Origin: Acidimicrobiia bacterium
GTDB taxonomy: Bacteria > Actinomycetota > Acidimicrobiia > Spongiisociales > ZC4RG35
Length of the DNA: 64,000 nt
Assembly: GCA_028285585.1 (NCBI GenBank)
Contig: JANQOU010000003.1
Span: 124,001 to 188,000 of the forward strand
Direction: 5' to 3'
Shown here: positions 57,541-64,000 of the stretch, piece by piece
Layout of the letters: each line of letters begins with the position of its first letter
Position numbering within the stretch: position 1 is the stretch's first letter
Position numbers and translations under genes: made by a program
Notes under the pieces: model-generated
Told to the model about the DNA's origin: nothing
Database searches by the model: none
What the model saw: only the letters and a program-made list of their open reading frames with translations

Positions 57541-59282
57541 CAGGTAGTTGCTCCCTCGGCATCGTCCGCGGTGAAGTCTCCACCTTTCTCGAGCCAGGCG
57601 TCCTGTGACATCTCATCCTGGTGGAGCTCTCGCGATCGTCGCACCGATGGCAACAGGCCTTCTGGGCGCTTCAGCATCATGAAGACGAGGATGGCGCCAT
57701 AGAACAGCAGCTTGAACTCGGCGAATTCCGCAAGCAGGCCCGGAGACTTGGGGCCGCCGAGCACACCGATCAAGACGAAGGCACCGACGATGACACCAGA
57801 GATGCTGCCCATGCCGCCGACGATGACGACCACCAGGATGATGATGGAGACCAGGACATCGAAGGAGTTGGTGAAGACCGCTCCCACCTTGGCTGAGAAC
57901 AGTGCTCCGGCGAAGGAGGCGATGATCGCACCAGTGACAAAGGCAAGGAGCTTGGCCGACACAGTGCTGATCCCGATGGCCTCAGCGACATCTTCGTCTT
58001 CACGCATTGCCGCCCAGGCTCGCCCGATGCGAGAGTTCTGAGCGCGGTATGAGATGTATCCAGCAATCAGCACGAAGATGAGCGTCAGATAAACGAAGAA
58101 CTCGGGGCGGGTTCCACCAACCTCGCCAAGGAAAGGGACATCCACGCCGGGAATCCGTCGGATGCCTTGTGAGCCGCCAAACAGCGGGGTGAGCCAGTCC
58201 GAAAGCAGGAGAATCCGTACGATTTCGCCAAATCCGAGTGTGACTATGGCCAGATAGTCGCCTCGCATGCGGATGACTGGTGTTCCAACCAAGAGCCCTG
58301 CGATAGCCGCAAGGACGAACACAATCGGAAGAGCGACCCACCAGTTCAGTTGAGGGGAGAAGGTTGGGCTCAAAGGTGAGGTGAGCACCGCTGTTCCGTA
58401 GGCGCCGACAGCAAAAAAGGCCACGTAGCCGAGGTCCAAGAGGCCAGCCAATCCGACGACGATATTGAGTCCCAGGCCCATCAGAACGAACAGCGAGACG
58501 TTGATCATCAGCTCATTGAGGATTCCGCCGAGGAGCATGGGGAGGACGATTGCCGCAAACACCAAGAACGCGATGACGCCTCTGCGGAGCCTGCTCTTGG
58601 AATCGGCGTTGCTTACCTCTGCCGCAAAGCTGGTGAGGCGACCCGAGTATCTCCTCGAAAGGTAGACAACAAGCACCGCGATGACGGCGACAGACCAGAG
58701 ACGAAGCCCCCCGTTTGGCGAGTAGATCAGGCGGCTCACGTCTCGCGACTCGACGATGTCGGTGACAACGACTTCGAGAAGTGCAAAGCCGAGAACCCAT
58801 CCCACGACTTTCGAGATCGATTGCTTGAGCCCGTCAGCGGTTGATACGAGCCATCCTCCGACAGCTCCGACGATGACGCTGGCTAACCCAAGTAGGGCAA
58901 GTCCGATAGGAGCGCCCTGCTCGAATGTGAGTGATTCCACCATTGCTTCGTCCATGTTGGGGAAGAACTCGACTACGTCGACGGCGGTTATGAGCAACGC
59001 GTAGACAACGGTGACCATTGTGGCGACAAAGCCAACTGCTGCTCCAGTCGCGGTTGTCTCGGCCGCTCGGTAATCGGGTTCTTCCAGGATGTTGATCTCA
59101 CCACGAGCCGCTATGTACGCGATGACGAACAAGGTTCCATAAAGGAAGAGGTCCCCCATGCGCAAGATGGGGTCGATCAAGGTGCGCTCGTTGAACGATT
59201 CGATCATCCCAATGCCACCTAGGAAGGCCATCGCCCCACCAGCTAGCAAGCCAAACCGGAAGGTGCGTCGCATGTCGATCAT
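57540..59282 (-). CDS. livM: Branched-chain amino acid ABC transporter permease LivM, extended
   Basis: The 580-residue protein is much longer than usual (300-420). The C-terminal 330 residues are the LivM permease: GLGLNIVVGLAGLLDLGYVA, GDYLAIVTLGFGEIVRILLL, RIGRAWAAMREDEDVAEAIG and VVIVGGMGSISG. The N-terminal 230 residues add about six membrane helices (WLVSTADGL, LLITAVDVVEFF) with no clear relative. It forms the pore with LivH. It overlaps livH by 4 bases. Confidence 0.9.
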   Translation of the reverse strand: MIDMRRTFRFGLLAGGAMAFLGGIGMIESFNERTLIDPILRMGDLFLYGTLFVIAYIAARGEINILEEPDYRAAETTATGAAVGFVATMVTVVYALLITAVDVVEFFPNMDEAMVESLTFEQGAPIGLALLGLASVIVGAVGGWLVSTADGLKQSISKVVGWVLGFALLEVVVTDIVESRDVSRLIYSPNGGLRLWSVAVIAVLVVYLSRRYSGRLTSFAAEVSNADSKSRLRRGVIAFLVFAAIVLPMLLGGILNELMINVSLFVLMGLGLNIVVGLAGLLDLGYVAFFAVGAYGTAVLTSPLSPTFSPQLNWWVALPIVFVLAAIAGLLVGTPVIRMRGDYLAIVTLGFGEIVRILLLSDWLTPLFGGSQGIRRIPGVDVPFLGEVGGTRPEFFVYLTLIFVLIAGYISYRAQNSRIGRAWAAMREDEDVAEAIGISTVSAKLLAFVTGAIIASFAGALFSAKVGAVFTNSFDVLVSIIILVVVIVGGMGSISGVIVGAFVLIGVLGGPKSPGLLAEFAEFKLLFYGAILVFMMLKRPEGLLPSVRRSRELHQDEMSQDAWLEKGGDFTADDAEGATT

Positions 59283-60382
59283 GCCCTGTCCTCCGAGCCG
59301 AGCCGCTCACCCAGAAGCCCAGTCGGGCGAAATATCAGCACGAGGATCAAAGCACTGAAGGCGACGGCATCTTTCAACTGCGACACAGCTGGTATGCCCA
59401 AGCCATCCAGCACCAACAGAGGGCCCATGCCTTCGAACAAGCCGAGGAAGACGCCACCCAGCATCGCTCCGGGAAGATTGCCGATGCCGCCCAACACTGC
59501 AGCGGTGAAAGCCTTGATGCCTGGCAGGAAACCGGTGATGAACTGAACGTTTCTGAAGAGAAGCGCCCACAACAAGCCACCCACTCCTGCCATGGCTCCG
59601 CCGACCGCAAAGGTGGTGACGATCGTGCGGTCGACGTTGATTCCCATCAGGCCCGCTATTTCCTTGTCCTCGGCTACGGCTCGCATTGCACGCCCTGTCT
59701 TGGTCTTGGTGACGAAGTACCAGAGGGCGACCATCGCCAGGATGGCCACGGCGATGACTAGGAGCTTGGTGCCTTCGATGGGGACCCCGAACACGTTTAT
59801 GTCTTCACTCAGAATCCCTGGAGGTGCCGGGTAGGTCTGGAGGCCAACGCCGAACAGCCCGGCGAAGGCGTATTGCAAGAAGAACGAGACACCAATCGAA
59901 GTGATCAGCGGGATCAGTCTGGGTGATCCCCGAAGAGGGCGGTAGGCGATCTTCTCAGTGAGGACAGCGATGAGGGTCGAAGTGAACATCGCAACCAACA
60001 GGACAATGGCAAGAGAGATGAAGGGGTTGGCGTCCCAGAGACCGTTCTCGAACAGCAGCATCGCCGCAATCCAGCCCACCATGATTCCGCTCATGAAGAC
60101 TTCGCCATGTGCGAAGTTGATGAATCCCAAGACGCCGTAGACCATCGAGTAGCCAAGGGCTACGAGGCCATACATCGCTCCAGTGCTGATGGACGACACA
60201 AAAAGGTCGCGCCATTGCTCGACGGTTGGCCCTTGTCCGTCCAGGAAGTTCTGAATTGTCCCGGTAAGCCCGACGACGATGGCGATGATCGCCGAGATAC
60301 GGATGAACCAGAGAAAACTGTCAACCCAGTTGAATCTGAAGCGACGTGTCCGGGCATTCTGAGTGGACGTTTCGGCAACCAC
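59279..60382 (-). CDS. livH: Branched-chain amino acid ABC transporter permease LivH
   Basis: GTG 60382 is chosen, giving 367 residues. An ATG at 60415 would lie inside the terminator hairpin and is rejected. Landmarks: YGLVALGYSMVYGVLGFINF, AHGEVFMSG, YRPLRGSPRLIPLITSIG, GRAMRAVAEDKEIAGLMGIN and LGGIGNLPGAMLGG. The N-terminus has an extra hydrophobic helix (IRISAIIAIVVGLTG). It overlaps livM by 4 bases. Confidence 0.9.
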   Translation of the reverse strand: MVAETSTQNARTRRFRFNWVDSFLWFIRISAIIAIVVGLTGTIQNFLDGQGPTVEQWRDLFVSSISTGAMYGLVALGYSMVYGVLGFINFAHGEVFMSGIMVGWIAAMLLFENGLWDANPFISLAIVLLVAMFTSTLIAVLTEKIAYRPLRGSPRLIPLITSIGVSFFLQYAFAGLFGVGLQTYPAPPGILSEDINVFGVPIEGTKLLVIAVAILAMVALWYFVTKTKTGRAMRAVAEDKEIAGLMGINVDRTIVTTFAVGGAMAGVGGLLWALLFRNVQFITGFLPGIKAFTAAVLGGIGNLPGAMLGGVFLGLFEGMGPLLVLDGLGIPAVSQLKDAVAFSALILVLIFRPTGLLGERLGSEDRA

Positions 60383-60398
60383 GGCGGGGCAGCATACG

Positions 60399-60432
60399 CG
60401 AAAGACCCGGTCCATGTGGACCGGGTCTTTCG
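60399..60432 (-). terminator. Strong hairpin between livJ and livH
   Basis: CGAAAGACCCGGTCCA pairs perfectly with TGGACCGGGTCTTTCG over a two-base centre. On the minus strand it follows the livJ stop by 34 bases and precedes the livH start by 17, with TCTTTCG in the second arm. It should stop part of the transcripts, leaving more LivJ than permease. Confidence 0.75.
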
Positions 60433-60465
60433 TTCTTTCAGAAGCTGACTTTCGTCAGCTAGGGA

Positions 60466-61734
60466 CTAGCCCTCCGGGACGTAGGAGAAGACGACGTTCT
60501 CCGTTGCGTTGGAGTAGACGTTGTCGACGTTGTGAATGACTGTGATCTTGGCAGCGCCGCAATCACCAAAATCGTCACAGTTGATCGTGCCGATGATTCC
60601 AGAGAATCCGGAGATCTTGTCCAACTCGTCACGCAGTGCTCTGCGGTCGATGTGAAGCCTGTCACCGTCTTCAACGGCCACAGCTTTGATCGCCATCAGG
60701 AGCATCGTTGTCGCGTCGTACGCATGTGCCCAGAACGGTGCCGTCGGGGCCTCGTTGTACTCGGCGTCGTACGCCGCGAGGAACCCAGCTGCGTTCACGT
60801 CTGTGGCTTCGTTGGTGTTCTCGCCGAACCGGAGATCCGGACCGGAGAAGTAGAAGCCAGCCGACTCAGGGACCTCTTCGATGAACGCCGGCGACAGAAT
60901 TCCATCAGCGCCCATGAAGGTGACTTCCTCGAGACCAGCGACATTGCCCTTCTGCTGTGCGATAGCCGTGGCTTCAGCAATGAAGATCGGCATGAACACA
61001 CCTTCTGGGTTGGTGCCGGCAACCTCGGTCAGGACCGGAGCCGCATCAGTGGTTCCCTTCGGAATTGAAGTGTGAACCGTGATGGTGCCACCAAGTGCTT
61101 CGAAGGCGGCTTGGAACGCGCTCGTGAGGCCCTGGGTGTAGGGGTCGCCATCGTGGATGAGTGCGACGTTCGCGAGGCCAAGCTCCCTGAACATGAAGTT
61201 GGCGGCAGCCGCGCCCTGAATCAGGTCGTTGTGTGCCGTGCGGTAGTAACCCTCGTGATAGTCGGAACCTGCGGTGCCCTGGAGATCGGAAGTGAGGGCG
61301 GGCGAAGTGTTCGATCCGGAGATCATCACCATGCCGTCCTGGCTGATCAGAGGCATCGCAGCCGTGGCAGCACCGGAGCACGAAGTTCCGATGACACCGA
61401 CGACTTGGTCGTCGGCGACGATTGTCTGGGCAGCAGCCTGTCCACCATCAGCCGAGCACAAGTCATCAAGACCAGTGCCCACTTCGACATCGTGGCCGAA
61501 GATCTGACCGAAGTCGGCTACAGCCAGCCTGACTGCGCGCTCCTCTGGAATGCCGAGAGTTGCATCCGGGCCAGTAATCACCTGGAGCGAGCGAATCTGA
61601 ATGGACTCGCCGTCTTCGACGGTCACTGCACCAAGATCGCCGGCCTCGAAGTCCACGCCACCACCGCAAGCGGCGGCAACGAGGGCCAGGGCACCCAGAG
61701 CAGCGGTGAGGCGCATGCTCATCTTTTTCTTCAT
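60466..61734 (-). CDS. livJ: Branched-chain amino acid ABC transporter substrate-binding lipoprotein LivJ/K
   Basis: The 422-residue protein starts at ATG 61734, after GGAGGAAGGAATAG. The signal is a lipoprotein type (ALGALALVAAACGGG, lipobox Cys at about 23). The periplasmic-binding fold is of the leucine-binding class: AVRLAVADF, VVGVIGTSCSGAATAAMPL, NVALIHDGDPYTQGL and FWAHAYDATTMLLMAI. It captures the ligand outside and delivers it to LivHM. A strong terminator-like hairpin follows, so it is probably made in excess. Confidence 0.92.
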   Translation of the reverse strand: MKKKMSMRLTAALGALALVAAACGGGVDFEAGDLGAVTVEDGESIQIRSLQVITGPDATLGIPEERAVRLAVADFGQIFGHDVEVGTGLDDLCSADGGQAAAQTIVADDQVVGVIGTSCSGAATAAMPLISQDGMVMISGSNTSPALTSDLQGTAGSDYHEGYYRTAHNDLIQGAAAANFMFRELGLANVALIHDGDPYTQGLTSAFQAAFEALGGTITVHTSIPKGTTDAAPVLTEVAGTNPEGVFMPIFIAEATAIAQQKGNVAGLEEVTFMGADGILSPAFIEEVPESAGFYFSGPDLRFGENTNEATDVNAAGFLAAYDAEYNEAPTAPFWAHAYDATTMLLMAIKAVAVEDGDRLHIDRRALRDELDKISGFSGIIGTINCDDFGDCGAAKITVIHNVDNVYSNATENVVFSYVPEG

Positions 61735-61867
61735 CTATTCCTTCCTCCAAATTGAATGGGACAGGGGAAGAGCCCCCGTCGTGGGTGACTCTATACCGCT
61801 CGGTGCTGCTCGGCATGGCCCTTCACTGTCAATAACTGGCAATTGTCATGCAAGGTACGATGCGTAA

Positions 61868-62608
61868 ATGGCAGGAATTGGGCCCGTCGAGGAGATCGCA
61901 CCCAAGGATTCGTATCTCTCCACAGCCGAGGGTGCGGTGCTCGAGGTTCGCGACGACGGCCTCTATCTGGATCGGACCGTCTTCTACGTTCGTGGCGGCG
62001 GCCAGCCCGGCGATGTGGGCACGATCAGCTGGGACGGGGGCTCGGTCGAAGTGGTTGACACCTTCAGGAAGGACGGCAGGCCGTTCCATCAGGTGGCCGA
62101 GGGAGCCGATCTGCCTGAACCCGGCACTCCGGTCTTCGGTGCCATCGATTGGGAGCGCCGGTACCTGACCATGCGCACCCATACCGCTCTGCATGCGCTC
62201 TCCGGTCTCGTCTATCGGGACTTCGGAGCGAAGGTCACCGGAGGGAACATGACCCCTGGCGAGGCCCGGATGGACTTCGAGCTGGACGGGATATCGGTCG
62301 AGTTCGGCCGTGACGTCGAGCGGAAGCTGAACGAAGAGCTGGTCAAGGGTTATCCCACCGAGATATTGGTCATGGCTCGGGAGATCGCCCTCCAGGACCC
62401 CGACCTGATCCGGACCAAGGTCAATCTGATACCCGAGTTCGTGCAGGAGATCAGAGTCGTCGACATCAAAGGCCTAGACAGGCAGGCCGACGGTGGGACA
62501 CACGTGAACTCGACGCTCGAAGTGGGTCGCATCGAAGTCGTCAAGACGGAGTCGAAGGGCAAGGCCAACAAGCGGATGCGCATTCGCGTGGCCGACGCCG
62601 AGGGCTGA
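61868..62608 (+). CDS. Alanyl-tRNA editing protein AlaX
   Basis: The 246-residue protein has the threonyl/alanyl editing fold: FYVRGGGQPGDVG at the glycine-rich motif, MRTHTALHALSGL with the HxxxH zinc motif, and QADGGTHVNSTLEVG. In the last motif the usual Cys before GGTH is Asp, a variant I have seen in other AlaX proteins. It deacylates mischarged Ser- or Gly-tRNA-Ala. ATG 61868 lies close to a TACGAT (61856-61861), so the mRNA may be nearly leaderless. Confidence 0.85.
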   Translation: MAGIGPVEEIAPKDSYLSTAEGAVLEVRDDGLYLDRTVFYVRGGGQPGDVGTISWDGGSVEVVDTFRKDGRPFHQVAEGADLPEPGTPVFGAIDWERRYLTMRTHTALHALSGLVYRDFGAKVTGGNMTPGEARMDFELDGISVEFGRDVERKLNEELVKGYPTEILVMAREIALQDPDLIRTKVNLIPEFVQEIRVVDIKGLDRQADGGTHVNSTLEVGRIEVVKTESKGKANKRMRIRVADAEG

Positions 62609-62660
62609 CAGAAGCGATTGCCGCAGCTAACCGCGGATTCGTAGTACTCAGTAGGTCCTC

Positions 62661-63614
62661 ATGGTCGATTTCATCCTGGGACTGTTCCTCGCAGCCCTCC
62701 TCGTCAGGGGGTGGGTCAGGGGGTTCGTTCGCGAGGTCCTCGATCTGGTGGGCTTGGTGGTTGGCTTGTGGATCGCGTTTCGACTCAGCGCCCCGCTGGG
62801 CAACTGGCTGACTTCTGCGTTTGGCGCCGGTCCCGAGGTCGCCCGGATAGGGGCCGGGATCATCCTCTTCATACTGTTTGGGCTGGCGACGGGTGTGGCA
62901 GCCCACTACCTCTCCAAGGTGATGCGGCTTCCTGGCCTCAACATGATCAACCGCGTCGGTGGAGCAGCGGTGGCCTTTCTCTGGGGGCTGGCGATCGTCC
63001 TGGTCCTGGTCAACCTGGCCCGCGTCTTCCCCTTGCCGGATGATTGGAAGAGCCAACTCTCGGAGTCGACCGTCGCTCAGACGATCACGGGGTCTGACGC
63101 CTTGCCACAACGTGTCTTCGAAGGGTTGTTGGGGGACTCCGTACTGGCTGCTGTGGCAACGATTCAAGATCTGTTCGGCACCGGCCGGGTGGTGCCGGAT
63201 CCAGGAGAGACTGAGGAGATCCCGGCCGCCGGCGACGATGAGATCAGGCAGGACCGTGATGAGGCAGACGGCATCCTGAGCTATCTCAACGAGATGAGAG
63301 CGGGCCTGGGACTCGCTGCGCTCCTGAAGACGGGCCCGCTGACTCAGTTGGCCGAAGATAGGGCAACCTCGATGTACGTCTCGGGCCGGCTCTATAGAGC
63401 TGACTGTCTCGGCCCGGCTCGTGACGGCGGTGCCTCAGTGATCGTGTGCGAGGAAGTTGTTGCGCTGGCCGGGACCGCACGAGGAGGGTTCGAGGGCATG
63501 AAGGAGAGCACGACCGCTCAAGCCTCGCTGGCCAAGAACTCTGTTGACCGGGCCGGAATCTCGGTTGTGGAAGGGCCGACCGGTCGTCTGCTGGTGATCG
63601 TCCTCGCCGGTTAG
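62661..63614 (+). CDS. CvpA family membrane protein fused to a CAP-like domain
   Basis: The 317-residue protein has four membrane helices in the first 120 residues (FILGLFLAALLVRGWVRGF, LDLVGLVVGLWIAFRL, IGAGIILFILFGLATGVAAH, AVAFLWGLAIVLVLVNLA), the CvpA pattern. A linker follows, then a C-terminal domain ILSYLNEMRAGLGLAALLK, LTQLAEDRATSMYVSGRL resembling the CAP/SCP1 fold. CvpA-protease fusions (MarP) are known in actinobacteria; here a CAP domain takes that place. It is probably an envelope protein. It converges with the next gene. Confidence 0.78.
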   Translation: MVDFILGLFLAALLVRGWVRGFVREVLDLVGLVVGLWIAFRLSAPLGNWLTSAFGAGPEVARIGAGIILFILFGLATGVAAHYLSKVMRLPGLNMINRVGGAAVAFLWGLAIVLVLVNLARVFPLPDDWKSQLSESTVAQTITGSDALPQRVFEGLLGDSVLAAVATIQDLFGTGRVVPDPGETEEIPAAGDDEIRQDRDEADGILSYLNEMRAGLGLAALLKTGPLTQLAEDRATSMYVSGRLYRADCLGPARDGGASVIVCEEVVALAGTARGGFEGMKESTTAQASLAKNSVDRAGISVVEGPTGRLLVIVLAG

Positions 63615-64000
63615 CCGGCTTCGAGTGCCGGCTCCTCGATGGCAGGTTCTCGGCGTGACTGGCTCACTGCCACCACGGCCACGCCGATGAGGACAATCAG
63701 TGCGCCGATGGCCTGAAGGGTGGATGGCCGCTCGGTGAACAGCCAGGCACCCCAGACCATCGTCAAGGCCGGCTGGACCAGCACAAAGGTCGACGTCTCA
63801 ACGGCCTGCAGCCGGGGTAAGGCGTAAGTGATGAGAATCCAGCCTGTGAGGAACCCACCGAGGCCGAGCGCAAGCAGCCAGCCATGGTTGGGGAACCGGA
63901 TGGTGAAGTCGATGTCCGGCCCGAGCCATCCGATTGCTGCCGTGGTGACGGCGGCACCGAGAGAGGCCTCCATCAGAGGTCCGGCTGCTGGTGCCTTCAG
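63611..64000 (-). CDS. EamA/DMT family transporter, N-terminus outside window
   Basis: The minus-strand frame is open to the window edge, so the start lies beyond 64000. The visible 129 residues hold the last four helices of a drug/metabolite transporter: LLALGLGGFLTGWILITYAL, FVLVQPALTMVWGAWLF and IGALIVLIGVAVVAV, with the EamA-type PxLTMVWG and E(R)P positions. The internal ATG 63973 is not the real start. Substrate is unknown. Confidence 0.75.
   Translation of the reverse strand: MKAPAAGPLMEASLGAAVTTAAIGWLGPDIDFTIRFPNHGWLLALGLGGFLTGWILITYALPRLQAVETSTFVLVQPALTMVWGAWLFTERPSTLQAIGALIVLIGVAVVAVSQSRREPAIEEPALEAG

Noticed and set aside
1-64000. CRISPR array, IS element, prophage or rRNA operon
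   Set aside because: No regularly spaced repeats, transposase or integrase frames, phage structural genes or rRNA sequence were seen. The repeats found are short and few.

Overview
This 64 kb window is a gene-dense bacterial chromosome segment of roughly 60-65% GC (judged by eye). The best fit is an Actinomycetota genome, probably from the Acidimicrobiia or a related deep lineage. The evidence is as follows. There is a SigR/RsrA-type sigma and anti-sigma pair, a DUF2342 metalloprotease, a DUF3263 protein, a DUF4244 Flp-like pilin, CarD and DisA. Several membrane-anchored proteins carry Thr-rich linkers. The gene order follows the mycobacterial Rv3580-Rv3660 region over almost the whole window: cysS/ispF/carD/disA/radA, clpC/lysS/panC/fol, ftsH/hpt/tilS/DUF2342, holB/topA and the tad pilus genes. 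That comparison is from memory, not a search. Most neighbouring genes overlap by 4-20 bases, so operons are long. No rRNA, CRISPR array, prophage or transposase gene was seen.

Layout. 1-4449: a truncated glycerophosphodiesterase, a secreted protein, a GNAT acetyltransferase, ispD, an unknown gene, fused chorismate mutase/prephenate dehydrogenase and a HAD-IB phosphatase. 5578-9216: a compact tad (Flp pilus) locus, with the CpaE-like gene, tadA, tadB, tadC, pilin, tadE and tadF. 11660-19229: polX, PIN-PhoH, topA, tmk and holB. 19283-25493: tRNA-Thr(CGT), sigR-rsrA, DUF2342 metalloprotease, tilS, hpt and ftsH. 25490-26787: a self-contained DUF4097/ribbon-helix-helix operon with its own promoter and palindromic operator. 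26911-33853: folate genes (folE, folP, a pseudophosphatase, folB, a folK fusion), then panG-panC and lysS. 33850-38148: polyprenyl synthase, clpC and an M15 peptidase. 39365-44538: a BMP-family nucleoside-type ABC importer, then a cytochrome P450. 45824-52437: zinc-ribbon protein, radA, disA, carD, ispF, cysS and rlmB. 52577-55984: tRNA-Thr(TGT), DUF3263, LytR_C-domain protein, a membrane protein and an AI-2E-type permease. 56036-61734: a branched-chain amino acid (liv) importer on the minus strand. 61868-64000: alaX, a CvpA-CAP fusion and a truncated EamA transporter.

The most unusual structure is in the first 12 kb. Three accessory segments of about 1 kb interrupt the conserved backbone, each lying between two copies of a short piece of neighbouring host gene. 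A lipoprotein cassette sits between two 64-bp copies of the 5' end of the HAD gene. Two more cassettes (a HEPN-like pair and a decayed S1 protease) sit between three copies of the tadF 3' end plus polX start. No recombinase is visible. A fourth accessory gene (DUF559 type) lies between inverted copies of a short repeat that recurs at 56.0 kb. Other points to check: a probable ATA start codon for radA, a folK-methyltransferase fusion, a conserved pseudophosphatase in the folate operon, a sigma-28-like promoter before the M15 peptidase, and repeat and hairpin structures around both tRNA-Thr genes.
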